Virus record (IMG/VR): IMGVR_UViG_3300045131_001994
Location: 1-38,593 of that record
Length of the DNA stretch: 38,593 bases
Strand: one strand, 5' to 3'
DNA from: a virus
Shown: one piece after another, positions 28,697-37,954 of the stretch
Position numbering within the stretch: the first letter of the stretch is position 1
Layout of the letters: each line of letters begins with the position of its first letter
Position numbers and translations under genes: made by a program
The notes under the pieces: model-generated
The model's database searches: none
What the model was told of the DNA's origin: nothing
The model's input: the letters and a program-made list of their open reading frames with translations, nothing else

Positions 28697-30157
28697 ATGA
28701 ACGAAAAACTGAAAAAACTGCTGATCGCCAGAGGCTTGAAAGCCGATGCGACTGATGCAGAAGCCACTGCCTACATGAAGGCCGAAAACATCGAAGTGAT
28801 CAACGCTTCCGGCGAAACTCCGGAAATCAAAACCATTACCGCCGCATCCGCTCCGGTTGTCAGTCCTGAAGTTGCCGCGCTACGCGCAGAAAGCGTCCGC
28901 ATTGCCGGAATTAACGCGCTGAATGGCGATCTCACCATTAAGGCCGCCGCGATCACCAACGGCGACAGCGTGGACAAAACTGAACTGGCATTGCTCCGCG
29001 CTTCCCGTCCGTCCGCTCCTGGCGTCATGATTGCCAAACCGCAAGACTTGGATTCTGCAATCCTCGTTTGCGCTGCGCTGATGAAAAAAGGTTATCCGAT
29101 GGCGAAACTGGAAAAACAGTTTGACCAGAAAACGCTCAACGCTGCCGACCGCCGCCGTTCTGTCAGCTTCAAGGGCATGATCGCCGCTTGTTGCGCGCTT
29201 GACGGACGCATGGCCCCGGAAATCAACGCCAGTCCTGACGAATGGATCCGCGCGGGCTTCTCCGGCGGTTCGCTCTCCGGGATTCTGTCCAATCTGGCCA
29301 ACAAAGTGTTGGAACTGCCGTTTGAGTCCAATGCTGACGCTGCTGCCGTCTTTCAGGTCTGCAAAGAAATTCCGCTGAATGATTTGAAGCAGCACAGCAT
29401 GTATCGTCTGCTTACCGGCTCCAAGCTTCCGGAAGTTCCCGGAGGCGGCCCGTTGGAATATGACTACCTGCAGGAATCCAGCCGGACGATTCAGGCGAAA
29501 ACTCACGGAAAACTCATCGGCATTACCCGCGATATGATCATCAATGATGATCTGCTCGCGTTCATGAGCCTGCCGGAAAAGATTTCCCGCGACGGCTTTG
29601 AACAGTTCGCCGATGATTTCGTGAACATGCTTGAAGTGCTGGCAGTTGCCGGCGGTGCTGCCGCGTTCTTTGGTTCTACCAATAAGAACGTTGATACTTC
29701 CAGCAAGATTCCAAACGGAACCGGATACGCAGTGATGAAGAAACTGTTTGCCGCCATGCTCGATGACGCTGGAAAGCGTATCGGCGTTCGCCCGGCAATG
29801 GTGATCACTCCGACCGCGTTGACCGCCGAAGCGGAAAGCGCTTACGCTTCATTGAATCTGCTAGCGACCGCGTTCAATAAAGACGCGACCGCTTCACAGG
29901 TTACAGGCGATGCGAACATCAACCGCGGCAAATACAAGCCGATTGAAATTTCCAGACTGTCCAGCGATTCCGTCTGGTATCCGATCGCCGATCCCAACAT
30001 CGTCCCCGCGTTCGCAGTCGGCTTCCTGAATGGTCGCCGTACTCCGACCGTTGAAGAAGTCGCCGTTGCGCCGGAATACCTGGGCCGCGCTTTCCGCGTG
30101 ATCTGGGATTATGCGTTTGCCCTTGATAACTATCAGGGCGCGCTCCGGATGAGCTGA
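28697..30157 (+). CDS. Major capsid protein with N-terminal scaffold-like region
   Basis: A 486-residue protein with AAGGAGA upstream. Residues 1-120 are helical and charged ('LKKLLIARGLKADATDAEAT'), like a scaffold (delta) domain. The rest resembles HK97-fold capsid proteins of the same group: 'SFKGMIAACCALDGR', 'KLIGITRDMIINDDLLAFM', 'RPAMVITPTALTAEAE' and a closing 'EYLGRAFRVIWDYAFALDN'. The upstream protease may remove the N-terminal part. It is codon-rich in GC-ending codons, as expected of a highly expressed gene. Confidence 0.85.
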   Translation: MNEKLKKLLIARGLKADATDAEATAYMKAENIEVINASGETPEIKTITAASAPVVSPEVAALRAESVRIAGINALNGDLTIKAAAITNGDSVDKTELALLRASRPSAPGVMIAKPQDLDSAILVCAALMKKGYPMAKLEKQFDQKTLNAADRRRSVSFKGMIAACCALDGRMAPEINASPDEWIRAGFSGGSLSGILSNLANKVLELPFESNADAAAVFQVCKEIPLNDLKQHSMYRLLTGSKLPEVPGGGPLEYDYLQESSRTIQAKTHGKLIGITRDMIINDDLLAFMSLPEKISRDGFEQFADDFVNMLEVLAVAGGAAAFFGSTNKNVDTSSKIPNGTGYAVMKKLFAAMLDDAGKRIGVRPAMVITPTALTAEAESAYASLNLLATAFNKDATASQVTGDANINRGKYKPIEISRLSSDSVWYPIADPNIVPAFAVGFLNGRRTPTVEEVAVAPEYLGRAFRVIWDYAFALDNYQGALRMS

Positions 30158-30172
30158 TCAAGTATTGCAGAT

Positions 30173-30192
30173 GCCGGGCGGTAATGCCCGGC
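30173..30192 (+). terminator. Hairpin after the capsid gene (weak terminator or RNA-stability stem)
   Basis: GCCGGGC and GCCCGGC form a 7-bp GC-rich stem with a 6-base loop, 16 bases after the capsid stop. No T-run follows, so partial termination or protection of the capsid mRNA from decay is more likely. Confidence 0.55.
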
Positions 30193-30233
30193 GCGCAATT
30201 TAACCACATCATTTAAAAATAAGGATTTAAAAA

Positions 30234-31010
30234 ATGATTTGTAACATGAAACAGGAATTTGTGAGAGTTCAGCACACTCCGTCCGGCAATGTCGCCGCGG
30301 GGGCCGTTGTCCTTGTCGGAAATTATGTGACGTTTGCCCCGCAGGCAATCGCCGCCAATACTCTGGGCTCCGTCGTTGTCAGCGGCAAAGCTGAAGTTGC
30401 CAAATTCGGCGCAGTCTCCGCCGCTGCATGGACTCCCGGACAGAAAATCTATTACGATGAATCTGAAGAAGAATTCACTCACGTTGCCACCGGCAATATC
30501 TTTGCCGGCATTGTCCCCCCGGACGGCGCGGCTCTGACTGCCGATACTACCGGATTGCTGCTGATTAACGTGCTGTCGCTGAATGACCCGGGCGAAGCCG
30601 CCGCGTTGGTAAACCAGACTCAGGACGAGCTGACGCTGACCGGCATGACCGGAACCGCGAATACTGCTCCGGCAGCGGAAACCAATATTGACACGCTGAC
30701 CGGAACTCTTACCGGCGTGCTTAATAACACGCTGGCGGATGTTGCCGCAGCAGCCGGAGCTTGTGCGGGCGCAGCAACCCCGAGCGCGACTGACGTTGAT
30801 ACCGCGATTGCCACCGCCGCCGCTGGGCTTGCCACTGGCGCGAACAAAAACTTCAAGGAAATCCAGGCGGAACTCACCACGCAGAAAGCCTTGAATACCG
30901 TGCTGATAAACGATATGAAGACAATGGCAACGCAGCTCAACAAAATAAAAGTTGACTACGCCGCGCTCTTGACTTCAATGAAAAATGCTGGCAGCATGGC
31001 CAGCGCGTAA
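30234..31010 (+). CDS. DUF2190-type capsid decoration / head fibre protein
   Basis: A 258-residue protein with AAGGA upstream. Residues 1-105 match the DUF2190 pattern: 'GNVAAGAVVLVGNYVTFAP', 'GKAEVAKFGAVSAAAWTPGQ' and 'IYYDESEEEFTHV', an oligomeric beta-barrel used as capsid decoration. The second half (about 120-258) is Ala/Thr-rich, with a repetitive 'TGTANTAPA' and 'TLTGTLTGVL' region and a C-terminal coiled coil ('QLNKIKVDYAALLTSMK'), suggesting a projecting fibre. It follows the capsid gene directly. Confidence 0.75.
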   Translation: MICNMKQEFVRVQHTPSGNVAAGAVVLVGNYVTFAPQAIAANTLGSVVVSGKAEVAKFGAVSAAAWTPGQKIYYDESEEEFTHVATGNIFAGIVPPDGAALTADTTGLLLINVLSLNDPGEAAALVNQTQDELTLTGMTGTANTAPAAETNIDTLTGTLTGVLNNTLADVAAAAGACAGAATPSATDVDTAIATAAAGLATGANKNFKEIQAELTTQKALNTVLINDMKTMATQLNKIKVDYAALLTSMKNAGSMASA

Positions 31011-31021
31011 AAAAACACCCG

Positions 31022-31094
31022 CCGCCGGTTTTATTTCTTTTCCGGCGGAGTTGCTGAGTCCGGAGCGGCGTTTTTCGCCGCTCGCCGCTCCGGA
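31022..31094 (+). promoter_or_regulatory. Two adjacent GC-rich hairpins with alternative folding
   Basis: First, CCGCCGG/CCGGCGG (31022-31028 with 31042-31048). Second, a 12-bp stem TCCGGAGCGGCG/CGCCGCTCCGGA (31059-31070 with 31083-31094), mutually exclusive with AGCGGCG/CGCCGCT (31064-31070 with 31076-31082). T-rich sequence follows (AATTTATTTTAG). The element fills the 105-base gap between decoration and connector genes and may attenuate transcription. Confidence 0.6.
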
Positions 31095-31115
31095 CAATTT
31101 ATTTTAGAGGAAACA

Positions 31116-31466
31116 ATGAATTTTTTTGGACAATCTTCTCAAATTCTCGCGGACATGCTTGACGCTTATGCTGCCGACGAAATGACCTATACGCGCGGCG
31201 GACAATCAGAGCCCGTCTTGATGAGTATGGGAATGTCCGAAAATAACGTCGAACTGCGTAACGGAATAGGTATTGACAAGCAGCTTCAGGTGTTTATCGT
31301 CACCGCCGCCAATCTACCGGAGTTTGTCTCTGGCGAACCGCTGGCCGATGATGTTATATCATACCAGGGCATTGATTATACCGTGATTCCATATGCCGGA
31401 ACGAAAGTTTTCCATAATTGCGATCCTGCCGGAATCCGGATCAGGATTTTTACCCGTAAAGGTTGA
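31116..31466 (+). CDS. Head-tail connector protein candidate
   Basis: A 116-residue protein with AGAGG upstream. The C-terminal 'GEPLADDVISYQGIDYTVIP' is typical of small head-closure proteins that follow capsid genes in lambda-like clusters (position of gpFII/ATP-binding-sugar-transporter-like proteins). It has a beta-rich core. Assignment is by position and layout. Confidence 0.55.
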   Translation: MNFFGQSSQILADMLDAYAADEMTYTRGGQSEPVLMSMGMSENNVELRNGIGIDKQLQVFIVTAANLPEFVSGEPLADDVISYQGIDYTVIPYAGTKVFHNCDPAGIRIRIFTRKG

Positions 31467-31468
31467 AT

Positions 31469-31921
31469 ATGAATTTTGAAGCCGCAATATCCGCTAAAAT
31501 AATTGATGCAATCAAAGAGATTGCCAGCATTGCCGCGTCCGGAGCCGCAGTTGCAGTTCTGGAATTTGCTGATTTTCAGGATGATTACAATCGCGCCGCC
31601 GTAGTGGTTAATGTTGAACCGCGCGTAAATATCTGCGGACCGTTATACCGCGTACAGGTTACGCTGATTTCTAATACTGTCAGCGCGAAAGACAAGAACC
31701 GGGCACAGTTAATTGCTTTGGATGCCGCCCTTGCTGATTATATTGAAGATGTCAAGGCCGCGCCTGACGCGCTGTCCGGAGAATCTGATTATACCGTGGA
31801 CGGTGCCGCCAATACTGACCCGTCACCCATGCCGGAGCTGCTGGACATATCGCGCGCCCGGATCCGTTCATTCAACTTATTTGTCTCATATTCACATACC
31901 CCGCCATCATCAACCCCTTAA
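31469..31921 (+). CDS. Tail terminator / completion protein candidate
   Basis: A 150-residue protein; ATG 31469 lies two bases after the previous stop with AAAGG upstream. It has an N-terminal helix ('ISAKIIDAIKEIASIA') and a beta-alpha core ('RVQVTLISNTVSAKDKN' and 'AQLIALDAALADYIEDV'), the layout of gpU/tail-terminator proteins. The gene order (connector, then this, then tail tube) agrees. No sequence motif is decisive. Confidence 0.5.
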   Translation: MNFEAAISAKIIDAIKEIASIAASGAAVAVLEFADFQDDYNRAAVVVNVEPRVNICGPLYRVQVTLISNTVSAKDKNRAQLIALDAALADYIEDVKAAPDALSGESDYTVDGAANTDPSPMPELLDISRARIRSFNLFVSYSHTPPSSTP

Positions 31922-31936
31922 TAGGAGAATAACAAT

Positions 31937-32254
31937 ATGGCAAGTTTAGGAACATTCGGAGTATCGCAGGGAGCCGGAAGCGAAAACTTCCAATCCCGCG
32001 ATACCACCCAGACCGTTGAGAATGATATTCTCAAAGATTCAGCCGGACGTAAACTCGAAGTCACGACTTTTGGACAGGAAAAGAAAGTATCCGAAAAATT
32101 CTATGCCGGCGCAACCCTGCCGGATCTGTCGGACGCTGTGGAAGGACAGAACGGCGTTGATGTTGTCATATCCGAGGCTATTAATGAAGTGGCCAGCGGA
32201 TACGCGACCGTCAGCAAAGAACGCCTGATCGTACCCGGCCCCGCCGGAGCATAA
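31937..32254 (+). CDS. Possible tail tube protein (short)
   Basis: A 105-residue beta-rich protein with AGGAGA upstream. Segments such as 'KLEVTTFGQEKKVSEKFY' and 'VDVVISEAINEVASGYAT' suggest alternating strands like a tail tube subunit, and the gene sits where tube genes sit. At 105 residues it is shorter than the usual tube protein (130-250), so it could instead be a minor tail protein. A tube gene is otherwise not identified. Confidence 0.45.
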   Translation: MASLGTFGVSQGAGSENFQSRDTTQTVENDILKDSAGRKLEVTTFGQEKKVSEKFYAGATLPDLSDAVEGQNGVDVVISEAINEVASGYATVSKERLIVPGPAGA

Positions 32255-32269
32255 AAGGAATTTGACAAA

Positions 32270-33175
32270 GTGTTAAGAACATCGGATATTCCCGTCTGGC
32301 TGATACCTCAAGAGCCGGTCAATTACGCGCTGGAACTAAAAACCGCGTTATCAATACCGCTGCAAATCGGCGGCGCGGAAATAATGCCCGTTACTATGGG
32401 TACGCTGGCGCTCATTGAAACCGCCTACTTGAAGTGCTTTCAAACTGGAATATCCGATAATTTACACGAATTTCAAAAACTCTGTTTTATCCTATCGCAG
32501 CGCGAAAACGCTTCCCGCCTGGTATTTGCCTGGCGCGAATGGATGGAATCGCCTGGCGGAGTACAATTTGATCTTGATATTCCCGCTTCATGGCATGACC
32601 TTGACCGCGCTGCGATAAAGTTCGCAGCAGTCAATAAACTGAATGAAGCTTTCGGCATGGCCCCGGAAGTCTTACAGCACGTTTACATTGCGTTCAACGG
32701 CTTCCGTATGATGCCGAAAAGCAATGGCAAGCCCGGCGAATGGCTCTTTGAACTGCCGAATGTCGCTGGATATGTACTGGCCGTCTGCAAAGCCGCGAAC
32801 GTTGACGCATTCAACGCGCTCTGGCGGATTCCTGTTTCCCTCGGTTCCCATCTCTGTGCAAAGCTGGCGCAATCGAATAATAATGATGTCATGCGTCCGC
32901 CCGATATTGAATTCCTGAAAGAGTTCACCCGCCGGACGGTTGAAAGAGAAATAGCCGGTGAACTGCATCCCTGGCAGTATCTCGACCCGGAATGCGAACT
33001 TTCCGAATACCAGCGTACTAAATTCCCGGAACTGGTTAAGCAAATAATGCAAATGCGTATTGATTTTGACGCTATGAAGCCGGATGAAAAAACCGCGCAT
33101 AAAACCCTGTGGCGCGAAAAAATCAAAGCAGAAAATCAGACCATCCGGGGTATTCTGGAGGAACGCAAGAAATGA
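32270..33175 (+). CDS. Tail assembly protein of unknown family
   Basis: A 301-residue, mostly helical protein starting at GTG 32270 with AAAAGGAA upstream. It contains 'IMPVTMGTLALIETAYLKCF' and a charged helical C-terminus ('LWREKIKAENQTIRGILEE'). It lies between the tube candidate and the tape measure, where tail chaperones are normally encoded. The usual frameshifted pair is not seen. It is coupled to the next gene by ATGA. Confidence 0.45.
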   Translation: MLRTSDIPVWLIPQEPVNYALELKTALSIPLQIGGAEIMPVTMGTLALIETAYLKCFQTGISDNLHEFQKLCFILSQRENASRLVFAWREWMESPGGVQFDLDIPASWHDLDRAAIKFAAVNKLNEAFGMAPEVLQHVYIAFNGFRMMPKSNGKPGEWLFELPNVAGYVLAVCKAANVDAFNALWRIPVSLGSHLCAKLAQSNNNDVMRPPDIEFLKEFTRRTVEREIAGELHPWQYLDPECELSEYQRTKFPELVKQIMQMRIDFDAMKPDEKTAHKTLWREKIKAENQTIRGILEERKK

Positions 33176-33888
33176 TTGAAATGAATGTAAAAGTAAATCA
33201 ATACGACGCAGCAAGGCTTAAAGGATTGCTGACATTTATTGCTGAGCATACCCGGCGCAATCTCCCGTCTCTGATAAAACAGGCATGTCTTACTGCGATT
33301 AATTCCGCCGCGATTGCTACAAAGCCGGGAAGCGATAGCAAGGTCTCAACCCTGCCGCGTAAATTCAAGTTGCGCCCGATAGTTAAAATGCAATCGCTTC
33401 ACGCTCACGGCCAATATTTCTATAAACTGTCAAACGGTAGAATTATTTCCAGTGATCAGAATTGGAGTAATAAGCTGGTTAAGAAGTATAACATTATGCG
33501 CATTGTCCGCGCATTCAAGGCGTGGAGTAAAAAACTCAAACGCTGGACATATCTGCCATACGAAGGCACAAAAAACACTTTTGATGCTGATGCAAAGGGC
33601 GGAAAAATACCGGGATATGGAGCGGCAAAAGCTGGATGGCTTAAAGCTTATAATTTTTTCGGTAAGCCAGACAATTCAGGAGACGTTAAAGCGCGCCGTC
33701 CGGTTTCGCGGGTAACTGCTCAATTAAGCGGCTCAAATCCTTTTGCGGTTATTGAAAACCTGGTTGAATACGTCTCAATAACCTCCCCCGATTCCGCGCA
33801 AAAAGGGGTGAACGCCGCCGGTCATAAGATTGAAAAGTCCGTCCTTCCAAAACTATCAGGGGAGATCCAGGCCAAATGGCGAAATTAA
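33172..33888 (+). CDS. Tail protein of unknown function
   Basis: A 238-residue basic protein. The start at 33172 forms ATGA with the previous stop and has GGAGG upstream; the frame opens earlier at 33109 inside the previous gene. It contains 'LLTFIAEHTRRNLPSLIKQA' and several Lys/Arg-rich stretches. It overlaps the tape measure start by 13 bases. It may be a minor tail or neck component. Confidence 0.5.
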   Translation: MIEMNVKVNQYDAARLKGLLTFIAEHTRRNLPSLIKQACLTAINSAAIATKPGSDSKVSTLPRKFKLRPIVKMQSLHAHGQYFYKLSNGRIISSDQNWSNKLVKKYNIMRIVRAFKAWSKKLKRWTYLPYEGTKNTFDADAKGGKIPGYGAAKAGWLKAYNFFGKPDNSGDVKARRPVSRVTAQLSGSNPFAVIENLVEYVSITSPDSAQKGVNAAGHKIEKSVLPKLSGEIQAKWRN

Positions 33889-35615
33889 ATATAGAGATAG
33901 GGGCAAATGCCTCAAAGGCTGAAAGCGTAGCCGGTAAGCTAAAATCTACTTTCAGCGGACTTGCTTCCGGCATTGGCGGAATATGGGGCAAGATTGCCGG
34001 GGCCGTCTCCGTCGGGCTGGTGTTGGGTAAAGCCAAAGAAACCGCCGCCGCGATGGATGACCTGAAAGATAGAGCCGATAATCTGGCGATGCCAACTGAA
34101 GAACTTCAACGCTGGGAATATGCCGCGAATGATGCCGGGCTCGGTTCTCAAAAGTTTGGCAATGCCATCAGTAAGCTGAATACCCTGATTCAAGATGCCG
34201 GAAACGGCAGCGATGAAGCCGTCGGCAAGCTTACCGCCTTGCGGCTCGACCCTGAACAGTTAAAAGGAAAATCATTCAGCGATCAACTGGGAATGGTCTT
34301 CGATGCTATCAGTCGAATTGATGACAAACAAAAAGCTTTAGGCATGGCCAGTCAGATTTTCGGCGAAAAAATGGGTAAATCAGTTTTAGGATTGGCCGCT
34401 AACTGGCGCACTTTAAAAGCCGAAATTCCCTCTGAAAAGATATTCAAGGATGAAGATATCGCCGCCGGGGAAGCATTTACGAAACAAATGGCACAACTTG
34501 ACATTACCATTCAAAAACTTATTACCGGATCTGGATTGCTCCAGTGGCTGACGAAGATTGGCGCGGCGATGGATGCGATATATTCAGCCACCCCAAAAAA
34601 TTATAACACTGACAATGCATCTGTTCTTGATTCACAGTTTCAAACCAAGTCTCCGGTTAAGAATATTGGAAGTTCTGTTAATTATATGCAGCTTGCGGAA
34701 GATGGACTCCGCAAAGAACACGAAAAAGAATTTAATGAATCGCTCAAAGGCAAGAATTTTTTTCAGCGGTTAATGACTCCGAAATTTAATCCGGGATTTA
34801 GTAAAGTTGCCAAAGAAAAATATCTTGATGAAAAAGTTCCAAACTGGCGCAATAAAGAAACTGATATCGCAACCAAAGAAGCTGCCAATAAAAAAAACAA
34901 AGCAGATGCCGCTGCCGCGCAGATTGCCAAAGATGCCGCCGCCGCCGATAAAGCCCGCGCCGAATGGGCCGATAAATCCTATACCGACGAAATTAAAAAG
35001 ATTCAGGAAAAAACCGCTGCCGAAGAGTTGCTGACCGATAAAAAGAAAGCACAGGCAGAAGCAATGAAGATTATTAACGATCTCGAAGAAAAGCGCAAGG
35101 CTAAAGGCGTTGGACCATTATCCGCTGAACAGAAAACAAATATTACAAACGAAGTCCAGAAATCCATGACCGCCGCCGATGATTCCGCCATTACTAAACA
35201 GGTTGAATCGATGAAAGAGGCCGTCGCCATCCAGGAACTGTTGAATCAGGGCAAGGAACGCGAGGCCTTCATACAACAGAAAATCAATGAAGCGGAAAAA
35301 TCTTCCAGCAATGGAAAACTCAGCGATGCCAACAGTACCGCGATAAAGACTGCTGCCGGACTGGAATTTGACACTAAACAGGCCATGCCGCGCGATATTC
35401 AGCCGCAGGCAATCAATTACGTTACCGATTCCGCATTGCGTATCGGCGGGTTTCACGGCGGACAAGCCCAATACGGCGGCGCGGTTGATATTCAACGCCA
35501 GCAACTCGATCAGACCCGCAGCCTGGTTAGCGTCGCCAAAGAAATTAAGTCTGCCATGCCGCCGCCGTCAGTAAATACTAATACCGATGATAGTCTTGGA
35601 ATAGGATATAAATAA
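33876..35615 (+). CDS. Tail tape measure protein (short)
   Basis: A 579-residue protein with GGGGAG upstream. It has an N-terminal glycine-rich hydrophobic stretch ('SGLASGIGGIWGKIAGAVSV'), then 'NLAMPTEELQRWEYAA' and 'LGMASQIFGEKMGKSVLGLA', typical of lambda-family tape measure proteins. A long charged coiled-coil part follows (residues 320-480, rich in Lys, Ala and Glu). Tape length sets tail length; this is short, implying a short non-contractile or compact tail. Confidence 0.75.
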   Translation: MAKLNIEIGANASKAESVAGKLKSTFSGLASGIGGIWGKIAGAVSVGLVLGKAKETAAAMDDLKDRADNLAMPTEELQRWEYAANDAGLGSQKFGNAISKLNTLIQDAGNGSDEAVGKLTALRLDPEQLKGKSFSDQLGMVFDAISRIDDKQKALGMASQIFGEKMGKSVLGLAANWRTLKAEIPSEKIFKDEDIAAGEAFTKQMAQLDITIQKLITGSGLLQWLTKIGAAMDAIYSATPKNYNTDNASVLDSQFQTKSPVKNIGSSVNYMQLAEDGLRKEHEKEFNESLKGKNFFQRLMTPKFNPGFSKVAKEKYLDEKVPNWRNKETDIATKEAANKKNKADAAAAQIAKDAAAADKARAEWADKSYTDEIKKIQEKTAAEELLTDKKKAQAEAMKIINDLEEKRKAKGVGPLSAEQKTNITNEVQKSMTAADDSAITKQVESMKEAVAIQELLNQGKEREAFIQQKINEAEKSSSNGKLSDANSTAIKTAAGLEFDTKQAMPRDIQPQAINYVTDSALRIGGFHGGQAQYGGAVDIQRQQLDQTRSLVSVAKEIKSAMPPPSVNTNTDDSLGIGYK

Positions 35616-35616
35616 T

Positions 35617-36435
35617 ATGTTACCTGAATATTTCATTGAACAAGCCGAAAGTCCGGTTATCGGAATTAACAGTTTCCGGCGCGTTTATGCCGTGTCCAAA
35701 TCCTATGGCGCGGACGCAATCAAGGCGGCGGCGGCGGCTGAACAGACTGACACATCCCGCAGTGGCTATCATGACCCCTCGCAGTTGCAAATATCACCCA
35801 AAAGCCCCGCATATTATCAAGTGTCTATGATGTTTTATGACGACATTGCAAAACTTGATATTCAGAACGTTAAAAAGCCGGGCGATAAAGTTTATAGTTT
35901 AGAAATAAACTACATCGAAAAACCGCTGGAAACACACGAAAATTATCGAGTGAAATGGAACTATGATCTGTATGGGTATATTCCAAAAGGCGGAGAACTG
36001 CCCGCAGCCCCATCATGGTGGGTTGACGCGGCAATTATTGACCCGTCCGCAACTGATTACGGTACTAAATACTTATGGGATAAATCACTTCCGGCAGCGG
36101 ACGATAAAGGCAAATGGAAAATACTTGCTACTCGCACAATGCCAGGACAAGAGGCTTATTTATACCCGCAGCCGATGGTTATTGAACGCCTATACTATTC
36201 AACCAGACAAAAAGCAATCGACTCACTGCGTAAGGCTGGAATGCTTAAAGCCCCTCCCACAACAGAATGCTTTGGCTATGAAACTGCCAATAAATATTGG
36301 CTTTGCATGCCCCAGGGGCTGGAAAAGGACGCGACAAACTGGATAGGCGTGAATAAATATCTGTACATGGACAGGGGCTATAATGTACGTTTTTATAAAG
36401 ATTATGATACTGGCGCATACGGAACCGAGGAATAA
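35617..36435 (+). CDS. Tail-associated protein, unknown family
   Basis: A 272-residue protein immediately after the tape measure. It is rich in Tyr and Trp ('YRVKWNYDLYGYIPKGG' and 'APSWWVDAAIIDPS') and ends acidic. In siphophages this position holds distal tail or tip proteins. No conserved motif is recognised. Confidence 0.5.
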   Translation: MLPEYFIEQAESPVIGINSFRRVYAVSKSYGADAIKAAAAAEQTDTSRSGYHDPSQLQISPKSPAYYQVSMMFYDDIAKLDIQNVKKPGDKVYSLEINYIEKPLETHENYRVKWNYDLYGYIPKGGELPAAPSWWVDAAIIDPSATDYGTKYLWDKSLPAADDKGKWKILATRTMPGQEAYLYPQPMVIERLYYSTRQKAIDSLRKAGMLKAPPTTECFGYETANKYWLCMPQGLEKDATNWIGVNKYLYMDRGYNVRFYKDYDTGAYGTEE

Positions 36436-36447
36436 GGATAAAACACT

Positions 36448-37038
36448 ATGCCAATGCCTGAAAAACCTTCCAGCGGACAGCGTAAATTCGACAAAGACTG
36501 GTTTGTCAATCTATGGGAAGCCGTGCAGACCTGTATGTTGACCGGAGACGGCAAAACCACACGCGTCCAACGCTGCTGGGGAAGCGGTACAACCATTCAG
36601 TCTATCCAGCAGCCGTCTAGTAATCGCGGTGGCGGCGCGGCGGCGGTGGAATATGAAGGGTATTTTACGGTAATAGATGTTTCTGACGATGACGGACAGA
36701 AAATAAAAATAGTCGATGGATTCAGTGATGATTTAACCGCCGAAACCAGCGCGGGAATTGCTGTAATTAACAATACTCAATTTCAGGTAGATGCTGCAAC
36801 TCTGACTATTGGCGGCAATGCGTATGTTTATCTGGAATCAGTCTACGATGATGTGCTGCTTGAACCCGGAGAACCTGAAATAGTGCAATATTCCTCTATT
36901 CAGGCTCAGGAAGACGGGGTTGCGCGGGTTTTAATATCACGCGTCAAGTGGAATAATGATTCTTCAACCATTCAAAAATATTCTCAAGAATCTCACGGCA
37001 TGATTCAGGGATTCTGTTGGGGGAGTTGCGATGAGTAG
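36448..37038 (+). CDS. Tail-tip/baseplate-like protein, unknown family
   Basis: A 196-residue protein, AAGGATA upstream. A Gly/Ala-rich segment ('SSNRGGGAAAVEYEGYFTVI') precedes a beta-rich half, and the C-terminus ends in 'GMIQGFCWGSCDE'. 'WGSGTTIQSIQQP' is reminiscent of repeated tail-fibre motifs. It overlaps the next gene by eight bases. Function unknown; tail structure is inferred from place. Confidence 0.45.
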   Translation: MPMPEKPSSGQRKFDKDWFVNLWEAVQTCMLTGDGKTTRVQRCWGSGTTIQSIQQPSSNRGGGAAAVEYEGYFTVIDVSDDDGQKIKIVDGFSDDLTAETSAGIAVINNTQFQVDAATLTIGGNAYVYLESVYDDVLLEPGEPEIVQYSSIQAQEDGVARVLISRVKWNNDSSTIQKYSQESHGMIQGFCWGSCDE

Positions 37039-37744
37039 TAAAAAAATATGGTTAACGAATAATAAAGCAATTATGCAAGATCATAAGATCATTGAATGCG
37101 CCGGTTGTCCATGTGCATTTGATATTGACTTGGTTATCAATAGTAGCATGAGAAGAGCATTCCAATCAGAAATAGTTCACCCGAACAGTTCAAAATACGG
37201 CTATTCAGATGCCGATAATGACGGTAATTATTATTTAGAATATACAGATACAATAGGCATAGGAGGCTGGCCGGGCGACCCTCAATATGTAGTACCCGCT
37301 GGCAATAATATATATACATCTCTGGCGCAATGGGGAAAAATAGAGCCTATTCTGCAATATGGATATTTTATTGACAATGGAGTTGTGTCAGGGAATTATT
37401 TTGAACGAGTTTCCATGGCTGTTAATAGCGCATATTTTAGGAACATAAACACTTTTGTCCTTAACGTTAAAATCACCGTTTCTGGCTATAATCAATATAA
37501 ATACCGGTCAAGAAGATCGGTAATAGACCCAGACCCGCAGCCCATAAATCCGCCGATAGATCGTATAACCCCGTTTGATGATGTTGTTTATACAGCCACC
37601 TTGGAGCCAAACGACACTTTCGCTATTCCGGCCGTTTTAGGCGTCGGCAATGCTCCAAGCCCCGGCGTCGTTGCGTCACCTCCAGGATTAATGGAGATGG
37701 AAACAAATTATAACATCTACGAAATCAAGGTCGAGAGGATGTAA
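37031..37744 (+). CDS. Cysteine-bearing tail protein, unknown family
   Basis: A 237-residue protein. The N-terminus 'IWLTNNKAIMQDHKIIEC' continues into 'AGCPC', a tight cysteine cluster, and the rest is rich in Tyr, Asn and Gly, as in adhesins. A Pro-rich stretch 'IDPDPQPINPPIDRITP' lies near residue 165. Position between tape measure and fibre suggests a tail component. Confidence 0.45.
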   Translation: MSSKKIWLTNNKAIMQDHKIIECAGCPCAFDIDLVINSSMRRAFQSEIVHPNSSKYGYSDADNDGNYYLEYTDTIGIGGWPGDPQYVVPAGNNIYTSLAQWGKIEPILQYGYFIDNGVVSGNYFERVSMAVNSAYFRNINTFVLNVKITVSGYNQYKYRSRRSVIDPDPQPINPPIDRITPFDDVVYTATLEPNDTFAIPAVLGVGNAPSPGVVASPPGLMEMETNYNIYEIKVERM

Positions 37745-37954
37745 ATGTTAATATTTAAAAACAACAAAAATGCGATCATTAAAATAGATTGTAAGTCTAA
37801 TAATAAATGCCGGTACGGAAATTATACCCGGCAACCGTTCACGGGCTGTAAAACCTGCGGAGGAATGATTGTTGAATGCTCACATGAAAAAGTTTGGCCG
37901 AAACAGAGAAATTCAAAAACATGCAATTCAACTTGTAAGGAGTTTAAAATATGA
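37745..37954 (+). CDS. Small cysteine-rich protein
   Basis: A 69-residue basic protein directly after the previous stop (TAAATG) and coupled by ATGA to the fibre gene. Seven cysteines occur ('KIDCKSNNKCRYGNY', 'GCKTCGGMIVEC', 'KTCNSTCKEF'), so it may bind zinc or form disulphides. No family recognised. It may be a structural cap of the tail tip. Confidence 0.5.
   Translation: MLIFKNNKNAIIKIDCKSNNKCRYGNYTRQPFTGCKTCGGMIVECSHEKVWPKQRNSKTCNSTCKEFKI

Noticed and set aside
32672-33214. 180-codon leftward frame opposite the tail genes
   Set aside because: Shadow of the 301-residue rightward gene; composition is not protein-like.
32255-33888. Programmed frameshift between tail chaperone genes
   Set aside because: The genes here start independently with good ribosome sites, and no slippery heptamer with an overlapping extension frame was seen.
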